Shown: in pieces, positions 39,114 to 52,068 of the stretch
How the letters are laid out: each line of letters begins with the position of its first letter
How positions within the stretch are numbered: the stretch's first letter is position 1
Assembly (NCBI GenBank): GCA_905250075.1
Contig: CAJNOP010000213.1
Coordinates: 199,873 to 263,872, forward strand
Length of the DNA stretch: 64,000 nucleotides
From: Rotaria sp. Silwood1
Taxonomy: Eukaryota; Rotifera; Eurotatoria; Philodinida; Philodinidae
Reading direction: 5' to 3'
The notes under the pieces: generated by a model
The model's database searches: none
What the model was told of the DNA's origin: nothing
What the model saw: the letters and a program-made list of their open reading frames with translations, nothing else
Translations under genes and position numbers: made by a program

Positions 39114-42100
39114 TGTTATGGCAGGAGATATCTGTCCTGCCATAAGTATGTTCTCTCTTCTCTTTCGGTTTCAATCTGTCACGTTTACCAACATTCCATT
39201 CCTCTTCTCGTATCTGTTCTATTTAAACTAGTGTTAGTGTTTGAAGAAAAGGGGAGATTATTTTCTTGGTGAGAATGTGATAATAAGAAGAAGTCGAAAA
39301 TAAAGGAGAAGATTGTAACACATCCTACAATCAAAGTCACTCCCAAGCAGAAAAAAGCGGATTTTGGTGTATATTAGCATCCGCTTGGATTCATCAAGAT
39401 CCATTACAACTCTTTCTTTTTTCTTGGATTATGCTGAAATTTTATTCGTGACATCCATACATTTTTTTTGTGATTTTTATGTAATTTTTGCGGACGCTTG
39501 CGACATACAAGATGAAGACAACATCCCTACCAAGTGAATAATGGGAACATGGTCATTAAAATGCATTATTATCCGTAGCTAGACCATTTCGACCATTAAA
39601 ATGCATCGTTTTTAGTTAATAATGGTATAATAGCTATTAAAATGCGTTGTGATTCCAAAATGATCCACTTTGTCCATTTTATAAACACGGATTTTATTTT
39701 TTTGGAGTTTCAAACTGACTTAAACAATACTTATGGTTTCTGAAACTCAAATGAATCACTAATAATTACTTACAAAACATACATATTTTACACAAAAGTC
39801 AAAAATATTTTTCGAAATTCTGCATAAAAGTTGATTGAAAATATTTGGTCCTAGTATAAACATAACAAACAATAGTTGGAAAACTGTTATTTTTTGCATA
39901 ATTTTCAGTAGTAAATCGATAACTCTTGAATCAGAAAAGATCATACTCCCCATAAAACTACCCAATTTAATAGTTTCCCTGGGAGATCAATTTCTTTGAT
40001 GGAAAATATTTTTTTTTAAAGAAGTTAAATTTCATTTTCATCTATCAGATGAGTAGCACACTATAGACAAAAGACCTAATGCTGCATTTTGTTACTCATG
40101 GGAAATAAAAGTGTTTCTAAAGTGATGAAGTACATTGACATTATCGAAACTACAAGGCAGATCTTAAGAAGCCAGGTTATCTCTGTATTATAAGTAAAAT
40201 CTGATTTTGATGATATTTTGAAAGTACTAACTAAAATTGGAGTTTTCATTGATCATCAAAATTTAAAAATAAAGGTACAATGCTTCAATCGAAAATACAT
40301 TGCAACGGGCTAAGCTAAAAGTTATTTCTTCCTATTTTTAAATGAAGTTGTGGTCACGATTATTCATATTGTTATATTTATTTGTTAAGATAAAGTAGTT
40401 GAAAAAATCAGAGTGGACACAGTTAGCTTTTATCTAATATTTTTCGTGGCGAAACAATATGTTCAATCCAGGGTACATTAATTTAACACTATAAGTATTA
40501 TACAAGGTTTATCTTTGCGAATAACACTTTGTGAACAAAAAGCACGATTTTTCTATACCTGTATTGTTGATCAAAGAAAACACGTAATCATACATATATA
40601 ACTCAGTCTCCAGATCTTGTCACTATATGAATTTATGTTTTATTAGTGCCTTCTAAAAAAGCGATATTTCCATTTATTAGTTAGACATTTAGTGCACACA
40701 ATGACGTTATCTTTATGATAGATTAACACACAGCTTTAATTCGTACAGTTCGCTAATAAGTACACATCTTTTAACCCAGAAGAAATATTTATCCTGAAAT
40801 GACTGCATTATCGTTTCCATGTATCGAATCGTTAACATATTTATCTGTGGATGTTCTGTTCAATATGCTTGAATAAATTTGATTAGTTCATTCCTATTGG
40901 TCAATAATAGTCTTTGTCTTCGAATAAAGAGCTATCATTAGAAAAGGAAGAAAAGAACAAACTTCGATTCATTTCAAAGATAGACGAGTTAGTTGTAACA
41001 TGTTTGTCGTCGCTATATTTGGACAACTAAAGACATTTCACGAGATGTAGTAGAATTTATAAATATTATAAATCATGTGTGAAATTTACCAGAACAGTCA
41101 ATCGTCATTCACATTCCATATCTTTCTGAACAGCGTAAAGAACATACTTAGTTTTTTCAATTTACGCCGAATAACATCGCAGATTAGGTCTTATATGTAA
41201 TTTTTATGTTGACGAGTAATATACAACATGTTTGGTCATAAAGTATAACTGTTCACTGAAAGTCGGGAAAATCTGTTTAATATTCTATTCATTGAATAAA
41301 ATATGTATGATAATTCTTGTATCAGAAAGGGAAAAGGAAAACATGAATTGAGTATTATACAGCTTTGTACATAGACTAATCATAAATTCGCTGATTAAAT
41401 ATTTTATGAGACATTTCTCTTCTTTCAAGAGTCTACTACAGTCAATTACTGATTGTTTAATAAAAACTAAAGATCTTCATGTATTACTCATAATATAAAT
41501 ATAAGACCTAGCACACAATGCCGTTGCAACTAAAAATGAAAAAACTAGCTGTGTCGTTTATTTTTACTAGGGTACACTATTCTTTATGACTGAAAGTATT
41601 TCCTAGAGTTTTCGTCTTATCTATCTAATACATAGTCGCATATTCATGTTCCAGAGTATTATGGCTTCTAAGTTCTCAAATAAGAGTGTGAAGTTATTGT
41701 TATTTTAAAAATAACTCTTTCTAGTATTTCTCGAAATCTTGACAAATGACTTCTATGTAACTATCTGTTACGACTCAGAATTTTGTGCCCTTTCTATCGG
41801 CACATAATACATTAGATTACATTCGTATTTCGTAAAGTTATAAAAAATAGTTATTTTGAAAATAACAATCACTTCACACTTCTATTCTCAAATAAGATCC
41901 TTGCAGGTTTTTAACCCAGCTATCAATGATTACATCCAAAGTAAAAGATAAGCCTATTAGTTCTCGTTATATAGAAGCGTTTGAGAGATTCGAAACGCCA
42001 ACAACTTGATAAATGACATGAAATAATAGCTATTTTTGTATGTTCAACACTTCTTGACAGAGTAGGTCGTACTGCATTTATGTTTTTACCAAAATGCTTC

Positions 42101-42713
42101 ATTTAAAGCCGCATAGAATAATATTCTGGCTCGTCCATTATAGTTATCTGTATCCTTCAAAACGACTTATAAACATTTGATGAAACCGATTGCACAATTT
42201 AAAATATCTTTTTTTTCATCAAAGAACAATGTGCATATTTTAAAGCAGTTCATTTCGTTGAGAGAGACTTATCTTACAAAAAAAAAAGATTCAGGTTATC
42301 AACTGAAACAGTCTTTTGATAAGGTTATTATAGAATTAGAAAATTAATAGGCATGAAAACAATGAAAGAGAAGTCTTTTGTGCACTCAATTTCATCCGAT
42401 GTTTATGAGCCATGCAAAACAACAGAAATAACTCTATCTGATGGGTGAAATACCTCTACAAACAAAATTGGATATATGAAAATAGTACGTAACACTATAT
42501 AACATTGGCTAGTTTTAGCTCTAGGAAAAATTCAAATCTTTTTAGCTAAGGTTTCTAAACGTACACTCTCAATTCGAGTATAATTATGTAGATAAAATAT
42601 TTCTGACAGCAGCAAAGATATTCAGAGAATATATACCGAACTAGACTGCAAAAAGAATATCAGATGATAAAAACAAGATAAAAGAAAATGTGCGAGTAAG
42701 ATTAGTGATGATA

Positions 42714-42941
42714 TTAGATTGGAACATAAGTTCTGCACCTTTTTTTTGTTTTTTAGGCAAATTTGAGGCTTTATATCTCGTGATTGGAAAGAGTTAGAGG
42801 TCTGAAATTTTTAATGTGGATAGTACCCACAAAGATCTATCTACATTAAAAATTTCAGACCTCTAATTCTTTCCAATCACGAGATAAAGCCTCAAATTTG
42901 CCTAAAACACAAAAACGTGCAGAACTTATGTCCCAATCTAA
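42714..42941. mobile_element. 228-bp fold-back MITE flanked by TA
   Basis: Ends TTAGATTGG(A/G)ACATAAG are inverted, each bordered by TA (42712-42713 and 42942-42943). Arms of about 108 bp are almost perfect over GGCAAATTTGAGGC and TCTCGTGATTGGAAAGA, with a loop of about a dozen bases (TACCCACAAAGAT). TA duplications point to Tc1/mariner-type mobilisation. Confidence 0.88.
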
Positions 42942-43621
42942 TAGAATGGCACTCAAATGCATTCAAGGTAACATAATTATAATGATGCGAAGCAGTCACA
43001 AATAATGCCAAAAAAATGGTTTGTGTTATACGCATTTTTTTATCATTTTTAAAACCATTTTCACTTAGTCAAAAAAATAGCCATTTTAATGTTTCCCATG
43101 TGAGGCATTTTTTGTGGCAATTTCGTATCATTAAAATTATGTCAATTTTAAGGCATTTTAATGCCATTACAACATTTTTATACCTGACTGGGATATGTTT
43201 CCTCCTTTGAAACTTAAAATCGGTCTAAAATTCCTGTGAACGATCCAAAAATGAGTACTATTGAGAGGTCACTCAAAGGCAGGTAGAAATACTAAATATT
43301 AAGATAATATGCCATGTACAGTAGTCATCTCTGGAGTAGAATAAGAAACTTTAAATTCAATAAACAAAGGAATGAATACAATAAATAGAAAATAGAATAT
43401 GAGAAATTTCGTCCTATTTCTAACGACTGAAATGGTAATCACCCCACATACTTCACGTCTTTTGTTCTCACATAAAGTAGTCATCGGCTGACAGCTCTCT
43501 GTTGGAAATTTAATAATTTAATTTCATCTTGTAAGAAAAAAAAATGAACACAGGAGAATATTAAAAAGAAATGTTATTAATGCTTGAAATTCATGTTTAT
43601 TATTTATTATTTGCACCGTAT

Positions 43622-44563
43622 TTAAACTTTTCGAATAAGGATTCCATATGGACGGATATCTTTGTCGCTAGGGCTAATCCAGTAATCACCGATGCCAGTT
43701 TCAGCAGCTGGTAATTTTACTAATTGTTCAGGATTCACTCGATTTTGCAGTACAACCAAATATTGATTTCCTTCATGTGAAAATTTGACTGCATATTTTT
43801 CTGCTACGCTTACGTCAGGAGTTGAATAAACGCCGTGTCCAAAGGCATATCTTTTACCTTTTGTTAAATTGTAGCCATCTGTCGCCATAGTTTTATTTTG
43901 ATTAAAACCAGTTCCATGGTAAGACACAGGCCATTCTCCTTCTTTGTTATGATGACCTAGCCATATTAAATTTTCATATTTATCTGTTACTTTAATAGCA
44001 AAGCGTTTCCAGCCGCAAGGACGAACATAATCGATTCCACCTCGTCGGAATTTCCGATCGCAATCTTGCACATTTGAAAAATCATAATCATATTGTGGAT
44101 CGAGACTTGAAAGATCTAGCGTAGGTGGAGCTTCAACACGCTTACGAGGAACTAGGTGTAGCGTAGCTCCATTATGTATTCCATAATGAGTTAGTGTTGC
44201 TCTATCTTCTAATTGTTTTCCAGCAAAAATGATTCGTTGTTGGTCAGCCAATATACCTTTCTTTTTTTGGATCATTTTTTTAAGGTCCTCAATAGTTTTA
44301 TCTGGCTCTATTTGACAAGTGATGTTTTCATCAGTCATTTGTTTAACGTATATTTCTATCATGTTAGTCTGTTCCATATTGCGGCCTGAGTAAGTGTCGC
44401 CAACACCACCAGATGAATATGTCGTGGTGTGATGATTAAATAGAGAAAGCGAATTAGACGTCTCTGAAGATCTGTTGTTCGGAACCAATTTCATGCCACT
44501 AAGCGCTGTTAGCGCAGCTTGAATTAAATCATGATTATTTTGAGTATGTTCTGATGATGCCAT
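43622..44563 (-). CDS. Ubiquitin-like domain fused to ADP-ribosyltransferase-like domain
   Basis: Single-exon frame of 313 residues from ATG at 44563. Residues 1-67 are low-complexity Ser/Asn/Thr. Residues 68-141 are a ubiquitin fold: MIEIYVK start, [14 protein letters not shown], then [13 protein letters not shown] and [15 protein letters not shown], but ending RKR without the diglycine, so it is not a processed ubiquitin. Residues 170-313 contain SYHGTGF (216), a GHGVYSTPD segment (242-250) and EKYAVKF, matching the H-G-T and Y-S spacing of the PARP/ART NAD-binding core. The role is unknown; the family suggests ubiquitin-linked ADP-ribosylation or binding. Directly upstream and in frame is a hydrophobic stretch [17 protein letters not shown] that looks like a signal peptide, lacking an ATG because its expected start codon is ATA. 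Confidence 0.8.
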   Translation of the reverse strand: MASSEHTQNNHDLIQAALTALSGMKLVPNNRSSETSNSLSLFNHHTTTYSSGGVGDTYSGRNMEQTNMIEIYVKQMTDENITCQIEPDKTIEDLKKMIQKKKGILADQQRIIFAGKQLEDRATLTHYGIHNGATLHLVPRKRVEAPPTLDLSSLDPQYDYDFSNVQDCDRKFRRGGIDYVRPCGWKRFAIKVTDKYENLIWLGHHNKEGEWPVSYHGTGFNQNKTMATDGYNLTKGKRYAFGHGVYSTPDVSVAEKYAVKFSHEGNQYLVVLQNRVNPEQLVKLPAAETGIGDYWISPSDKDIRPYGILIRKV

Positions 44564-46695
44564 CGCAAAGATCAGGATGAAAGCGACTAGAAAAACATGT
44601 TTTATAGATTATAAAATAAGAAAAAAAACCTATGTTCAATAATCCTAAGTCTAGAATAGTCTGATATTACTCTTAAAAAGATTATTGTATAAATAATTGA
44701 TGGTCAGCATTATAACTTATTGCGACACTCCTGTTTAAGAATATGCTATATATGATGTTCAAGCTGTGTACATCTTCACTTCTCATCCATACTGAGCATT
44801 CTTAATTTCTGCCGCCAGCTTACTGTTTTTTCCTTGACTGGATGTAAATAACGATGAGAGTTAAAAAAATTAGAAGTATAACGTAGACGAATATGCCCCA
44901 ATTTTCAGCTGAATACATTCTCTGAAATATTCAATGCTCTGCAGGGTATGACAGCATGAGCCAACAATTATCCAAAATATAGATCTAGCGCTAATCTATA
45001 TACAGCAGAATTGCCAGCATTCTTGGCGACATAAACACATAGCATTATCAATTTTCTTAGCATAACTCTAATACACTGATGTATGTATACTTTTTCGGTT
45101 ATCATCTTATGCATTCGATTGCTGTCTTCGCTGCCTTTGGGAACTCATCGATACAGTATAACTCTGTAACTACCATTTCTTCTTGAGTTTTCATAGGCGG
45201 ATTTCTACTTTCATAGAAATCTCATTGAGTTGCACAAAGTTCGTTTCTATTTGCATTTCCAATACAAACAGATTTATCTCTAAAATATTCATTTGTTAGC
45301 ACTGGTAGTCGAGATACTGCTCTGAAGTGTTTTCTGAAGTCAGATCCTGAAAAAATTTTCATAATTATCTAACAAAAAAACTTCATGTTATGCAAAATAC
45401 TTGCACATACTATTCACTCTCACCGAATTCGAATCCCCAAAAAAATAAGTAACTGTAAAGTGGCTAAATGCAATCGTCGACAGAACGGTAAGACTCACAA
45501 ACTCGCTGGAAAGATTTTTTCTTATTCAGTATAGAAGCACGTGACACTTACAAATTTCGTTGTTTCTTTTTTGTATATACACTACTCAAATGAAAGTGTT
45601 GTTAGAAATGACTAAGCATAATATTCAATTACTATGTTTTCACTGAAGCAAACAGCATGCATGAAAATGTATTTGATTTTAGTCAACATCTTTTCCTAAC
45701 GACAGCAAAATAATATTACATATTGTTAGAAATGAAAGCAAAAAAAAAATAATAAAATAAAGTAATGCGACGGCCGCATGTTTTCGTGAAAAAAAAACAA
45801 TGATGACAGATATTTTATAACTGCTGATGACACTCTTTATGACGAATTAGTCGATGACCTGATCATATTCTCATACTACTCTCATATTTCAAAATAAGGA
45901 TAATGTTTTGACAATTTTGCGCTTTGCACATATTGTATTAGTAGTTCTAGTAAAACGATGTTAAATGAATCTAATGAAATATTCAACTCGTAATTCAAAA
46001 TCTAGATATTTTCAATGCGACAACATTTCACAACGCTTGTGTTCATGACGATTTATTTATTTATCTTACATTCTCTTCAATGAATTAATTTGAAATCTCT
46101 GATAATCTACGTTAACAATACTCTGTCTGTCTTGGATTTGCTTCCTAAAAACCTAACTATGTCTTTTCTTTTTCAATTTCTTTTGAGGTATACGCGTAAT
46201 CATATGTAATCTACGACGAAAGAAAAGAACAAAACAAAATTATCGACGCATATAAAGAAACGAAAATCGAGAGGTAATAAACTATGAGTCACTTAAAATT
46301 TCTAACGACTATGACATGTACGCTCATTGCATTACAGCTATTTAACAACCAAGGAAATTCATGTTTAAATATCCTTCTCTAAGTCAAAATCAATTCATGA
46401 TTGTATATCGAATATTTTTCAAGTAATCGAACTGCTTTAGCTCATGACTACTACTTACAAAAACAAACACTATAACTTGGTAGGAAGAAATTAAAAAAAC
46501 AACTTCGCATTTCTTCCATTTTCGTATTTTGATGTCAGTGTTGTTTTAATTTCAATAAGAATGAAGTAGAATTCGATAAAAATAAATCAGGCAATGAATG
46601 GAAATCATTCAACTATAAACAATATATGTTAATAATAACTTTTGTCGTTTTAAAATGATCAAAACGCACGCGAGATATTTTTATAACGGAAAAAA

Positions 46696-46795
46696 GGATA
46701 TGGGTGTGAATGTGAGATGCACATGTGGGTGGGTGGATGTGGGTATGGATGGTAATTCCTTTCACATACACCCATGTACAACCAACACCCACAAA
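46696..46795. repeat. Telomere-like head-to-head pair
   Basis: GGATATGGGTGTGAATGTG, then GTGGGTGGGTGGATGTGGG, followed by CACATACACCCATGTACAAC and CAACACCCACAAACG. Confidence 0.7.
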
Positions 46796-47432
46796 CGAAA
46801 GGAGTCTTATGGTTATCATTAGTTGTATTATTATAGTTACATCAATATGTCTTCAGCTTGCAACTTATTAGAGTTCTATCTAAAGAGATCTTCTGATCTC
46901 AAGCAACCTGACGCGTTCTTTAGCATGGACAAAGTGTTAATGTCATGGTGGCTAGGAGCCTATCCTTTATGATAAACTCATCATCAGTGTCTTTACCTGG
47001 ATAATTTTCTAGTAATTCGGATACTAGTATACTATAGCTCACCGGGCGACAGATGCTAATACTATACGCTTATCATTTTTACCTTTAGTAATATCTTTTC
47101 AATGATGTGCTTTTTATTTTCAGATGTATGCTTTTTGTGTTTTTATCATTTTTTTTCGTTTAACTGAAGAGATTTTGTTATTTGCATAACCTCTTCGATA
47201 ATTGCATTTATTGTCGAAAGACAGTCAAAAAGTATTTACCAAATGTTTATTATCTCTGTTTACCGACCGATATCTTTTATGATGATTACATATGATGTAG
47301 CGTCAAAAAGAAAGTAATAGATATATTTCAATGAAGGAAAGAGAGAAAGAAGAAGAAAGTTGGAAGAAAAGACACATGATCCTGCAACCAAAACAAATAA
47401 CAGCGATAAAACTAAGATGAGTACTCGCCAGA

Positions 47433-47763
47433 GATGAGCACAGAACAAGATTTTTTCTCCTGTTCTGCTAGCTATCTCAGTCCTGGCGGGCGGCAGGAAC
47501 AAGACGCCACGATTTCTGCCAATTAAATCCGTTTTCACAGGTTGTAAAATGCCAAGAGTGAGAGTTTTACTTTTACTTTCATTGTACAAAGCAAATATCA
47601 TCAATTAATATTTTTTAACTAATGCTTATTATATTATTTTCAAGATTAAAAAATATTAGAGATGAGCATAGGACAAGGATTTTTACCTGTCCTTTTCTGT
47701 CCTGGCGGACGGCAAGACAGAGCAAAAATCAAAATCTTGTCTTGTCCTGTGCTCATCTTTGGT
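47433..47763. repeat. Two copies of a short AGAGATGAGCA palindromic element
   Basis: Copy 2 (47658-47763) begins AGAGATGAGCATAGGACAAG and ends with its inverse CTTGTCCTGTGCTCATCTT, with GTCCTGGCGGACGGCAAGAC in the middle. Copy 1 (47433-47520) shares AGAGATGAGCACAGAACAAG and TCCTGGCGGGCGGCAGGAAC but lacks the closing arm. A third AGAGATGGGCAG start lies at 47813. The GC-rich centre stands out from the AT-rich surroundings. Confidence 0.65.
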
Positions 47764-48128
47764 ACTCACTAGTGAGAATGAGTTCGTCCACCGTTTTCTG
47801 CTTAACTGAGATCAGAGATGGGCAGCTTCAACTCGGAGCTGGACTTAAGTTTGGAGTCGATGCCTTTTGTTAAGTACGAGTTTCAAATACAGATTAGAGG
47901 AGCACATGCTCAATAGGCCCACAGGTGACTTTGTCGAACAATAAATGTCTGTTTCCAATCGGAACTTTCCGTCACAATTTTTCGTATAACACTAGTTTGA
48001 AACTGTTTTCATCACGTTCGCAAATTACAAATAAGAAAATGACCGCATGAAGTGGAAGAAGGCAAGCTTGGTAAGATAAAATAATGAGTAGGACCGAAAA
48101 TGATAAAAAAATGAAGATGTCCTGTACA

Positions 48129-48198
48129 GGGTGTGGGGTGTGTGTGTTGGTACAGATGTGAATGATGTTTAGCAAAATATCTCTTACACACACATCCA
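48129..48198. repeat. Telomere-like head-to-head pair
   Basis: GGGTGTGGGGTGTGTGTG, a spacer of about 35 bases, then CTCTTACACACACATCC. Confidence 0.6.
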
Positions 48199-49388
48199 AA
48201 TATCTACTTAACTTGACTCATTAGTAAAGCAGACCGAAAATTCCAAGACAAACTGCTTTAAAAATAGTATGCTTTCAAGTAAAATACTTTATTCACTTTA
48301 GTTCACATTTATACAATTATTGCTTCGAAGTTTCTGTCTCACTATTTCGTTTACTTAAATAGCTATTTTTTTCCTCAGCTAATACATATTCGAAAGAAAG
48401 ACGCTAAATCATTATTTTTATAAAAGTCAATTCAAATCTGCGAACTAAATGAAAAATTAATTTTATTAGTGAGTAACACAGAACTACAAATGGGTTATAC
48501 GTCCATATCCAAACGGTGTATAGCGTAAGTGAGAAATTTGTAGCAGTTAACGATGAATAAGCCGATAAGATTCGTTAAAAATCCAACCAACCTCGACAAA
48601 CATCTAAGAAGATATTCATGCGTAACACAAATGCATTGATAAACAATCTATAACGAGTTACTTGTCTTTAAACAGACAATCACATTGGAAAAAACGATAA
48701 AAATCTATTCCATTATCATGAATTTTAAAATTTCAACAAAACTTCAGGAAGTATGGTTCTTGAAGTTTCGTTAAATAATACTTTAACGCAACTTTTGGCA
48801 TTAACTTCAAGAATTTGTCAGTTGGAGCGTTGGATGTGAGTAACATTCCCTCTAGTCACACAATGTACACACAAAATCTTTAGAGTTGGGCTGGAATATA
48901 GATCAAATTTGTAACACCGTACGCGGGCTTGTATGTCATCATTTTTCTTTTCCTCTTGATCCGAGAAAAGCAAGAGAAGCAGGGAAAACTGCCCGTTTAG
49001 TTGTAACACTGACCTAAATCCACCTTCTATCAACTTTAAATGTTCTCAAATAATATTTTCCTACGCAGATTTTAATCTGGAATCGAAATTCCATGTTTTT
49101 CGAAAATCTTACAGAACAATTTCAATGTATTTGTGTCAGGCAAAATTGAGATTTAGGCAAAATTAAACTTAGATTTGGAAAATTAAAACTCTTCATCTCA
49201 ATTGAAATTCATGTCATTAGCGATTGAATCAAACTAGTGATATTTCAAATCTTATCAATTTAATTTAAAAGTACACAATAAACTTCAAACACGAAATCCG
49301 TGAATTTTTTTAATTCAAATTATAATTTAGTTCAGAGAGACAAAGAGTTCATTTCTATTTTCTGTCGAAAAAGCATAAACTTTTAAAA

Positions 49389-49915
49389 GATGTAGAGTTC
49401 GCTAGCTTTTTCTATTGAAAATAGTACATAGTTTAGGAAGATGTAGAGTTCGCTAGCTTTTTCTATTGAAAATAGTATATAGTTTAGGAAGATGTAGAGT
49501 TCGCTAGCTTTTTCTATTGAAAATAGTACATAGTTTAGGAAGATGTAGAGTTCGCTAGCTTTTCCTATTGAAAATAGTATATAGTTTTGGAAGATGTAGA
49601 GTTCGCTAGCTTTTCCTATTGAAAATAGTATAGTTTTGGAAGATGTAGAGTTCGCTAGCTTTTCCTATTGAAAATAGTATATAGTTTTGGAAGATGTAGA
49701 GTTCGCTAGCTTTTTCTATTGAAAATAGTATATAGTTTAGGAAGATGTAGAGTTCGCTAGCTTTTCCTATTGAAAATAGTATATAGTTTTGGAAGATGTA
49801 GAGTTCGCTAGCTTTTTCTATTGAAAATAGCATATAGTTTTGGAAGATGTAGAGTTCGCTAGTTTTTTCTATTGAAAATAGTATATAGTTTTGGAAGATG
49901 CAGAGTTCAGTAACC
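49389..49915. repeat. Minisatellite, 51-bp unit, about ten copies
   Basis: Unit begins GATGTAGAGTTCGCTAGC and contains a small hairpin CTATTGAAAATAG. Starts fall at 49389, 49440, 49491, 49542 and 49593, then continue after one shortened copy to about 49894, where the unit decays. 51 is a multiple of three, so a minus-strand frame (49606-49833) repeats a 17-residue phrase (IEKASELYIF); this is a by-product, not evidence of a gene. Confidence 0.92.
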
Positions 49916-50469
49916 TTTTTCTTTTCAAAAGGTTATTACGTTGGGGAAGATATGGGATTTGATGATTGTTATTGAAGTCTGATGATCTGAAGCTGAAACG
50001 TGGACACTATAGAGTGGTTTTCAACACTTGAAGTGATAACCTTGTGTTTATTGCACTTTGAGAATTTCATGAGCGGATAGTTCTGTCGCAGTCGGTGCCT
50101 TAGGTGTTTCTCTTTTGTTATTTTCATCATTGAGAAAATTTGTTGAAATCATCGCATCTGAATAAATGTTAGTATTTCTCGTTACTTCTTTAAGACGTAA
50201 AGATTTACTGTGAATTCGATGATGGAAGTAGCTGAGGGAAAGGGTGATAGATTAATAAATATCACAAACAGGTGTGCACTTGGATAACAAACTATTGTCT
50301 GTAATAAAGATAAGAATAATAGTGTAATATCAATAATTTTGTCTTTTTAGTAACTGTATTGATGATGGGTTATATTTCAGACCCATTTTGGAAAAGCAAA
50401 TAATTGTCAAACAGTCGATAGTACATGATAGTAGGTCATGTAACTGTAGAAGATTAAGTTTTAAGTTTC

Positions 50470-52066
50470 TCTAGCATGAAAATTATTTTATAACTATTGT
50501 CCGACCAAAAAAGGGAAAATCAGGGGGGAAGAAGAGAAGAGAAGAAGGAAAAGATAATAAAGTATGAAAATGTAATCAGTAATCGTGGTTTTCGAGAATG
50601 GTTTTTGATGTTTTGAAGATAGGAATAATAAAAGTTAAGTGTGAAATTGTGTATTGCCACTAGCTTAATAGATCATTGTTAACATTTCACATTTTGTTTA
50701 GAAGAAGAGATAATTATCAAAAAAGTTATATCATTTTATGCTAACAAAGGGAAATTACTATAGAAAATCTGAATTGAAGTTGTTTCACGATCAGAGTATT
50801 TTCTTAGTTTGTTGTAAAAGAAAAGTGAAAAAAAAATGAATAGAAGGAGGAAAAAAAAGGAAAAATTACAAAATATAAAACCGTAAATAGTAATTATATA
50901 GTTTCAAATTAATTTGTTTTTCTACTATTAAAGTTAATAATACTAAAAGTAAAATGTCGTTTTTTTTATCAATAATCTAATAAATGCTCGGTCTCATTTT
51001 ACTGTATGTTTAGCAGCAAAAAAAGATTAGATCAAACAAATTATATTGTACAATATAAAGGAAATGAAACTTACAGAGTATTGGCTTTCGCATTTCTATT
51101 GATCATTAAATTATTTACTGCTTTCTGTCAGCCCAAGGAAAAAAAGGAGAGGATGAAGAGAAAAAACGCCTAAGCATTTTGATATGGTCTGAACTGAGAA
51201 TAGTTTTTTTTATAAACATAATAACAATAAAAGTTACATATCAATCGTTCTTTTCATAGCGATATCATTATACATCACCACTTGAATTTCACCCGTATTA
51301 TAAAAACAAAAGAGATAATCATCGAAATGCTGATACCGTATGATATTAACTAAATCAAATTAATATAAAATATTGGTTTTTTAATTTTGTTTACCATCAC
51401 AATAATTTTCTGCTCCATGCCCGACCGAAAACGAGGGAAAAAAAGGAAAAAATTATATCAGTCTAATTATTCCGCATAAAATTTGAAAATACGTTTTTAT
51501 TAAAGATGTTAGAAATAATAGTTAAATATCATATTTAACTATTTTCTATTAAAGATGTTAGAAATAATAGTTAAATATTATATTTTTTTTCCTACATATG
51601 GTCTCAGATATCATCAGCTACAGTTATTTATCAGTATAAAAAAAGAAGATAATCATCAAATATAACATTTGAGAATAAGTTTTGTTAAAGATAACAAAAA
51701 TAATAGTTAAGTACTATTTTTCTTTCATGAAAATAGCCTCATAAACCTTCAGTTTCATTTTATTGTTCATTATAAAAAAATAATCATCAAACATAAGATT
51801 CAAGAATAGGCTTTTTATTAGAGATAATAAAATAAATAGCTAAATGTTAATTTTCTTTCTCAGGACTAGCCTCATAGATCATCAGTTTCATTTCATTCCT
51901 CATTATAGAGAAAATAATTATGAAATATAAAATTCATGAGTAGATTTTTTTTAGTGAAAGATAATAAAAATAATGGTTAAATACTAATTCTTCTTCTTTT
52001 CATGAAAATAGCCTCATCAATCATAAGTTTTATTTTATTTCTCTTTATAAAAAGATAGTCAGCAGA
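50470..52066. repeat. Degenerate satellite-like array, unit about 130-140 bp
   Basis: GATAATCATCAAA-type anchors recur near 51648, 51778, 51910 and 52048, each followed by an AATAATAGTTAAATA-like block and a TAGCCTCAT-like block. Similar but more diverged text extends back to about 50470 (anchors near 50708 and 51314). Within it, TTAAAGATGTTAGAAATAAT is directly duplicated at about 51500 and 51548. No coding frame. Confidence 0.6.
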
Positions 52067-52068
52067 CA

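Larger units (their letters stand above)
38939..43621. other. Gene-poor repeat-bearing stretch
   Basis: Contains a telomere-like pair (39014-39113), CATTAAAATGC repeats at 39550-39650 and 43080-43170 in opposite orientation, and a fold-back at 42714-42941. No protein-coding gene recognised. Confidence 0.5.
44564..49388. other. Intergenic stretch with short palindromic repeats
   Basis: No gene recognised. Holds telomere-like pairs (46696-46795, 48129-48198) and two copies of a short AGAGATGAGCA element (47433-47520, 47658-47763). Confidence 0.5.

Noticed and set aside
49606..49833. Minus-strand frame encoding a repeated 17-residue peptide
   Set aside because: It follows only from the 51-bp unit being divisible by three; it ends where a shortened copy breaks the period.
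49389..49915. CRISPR-like array
   Set aside because: Units are contiguous tandem repeats without unique spacers, in a eukaryotic context.
49960..50005. Second hammerhead candidate (CTGATGA ... TGAAAC after the minisatellite)
   Set aside because: The segment between the two boxes cannot form stem II.
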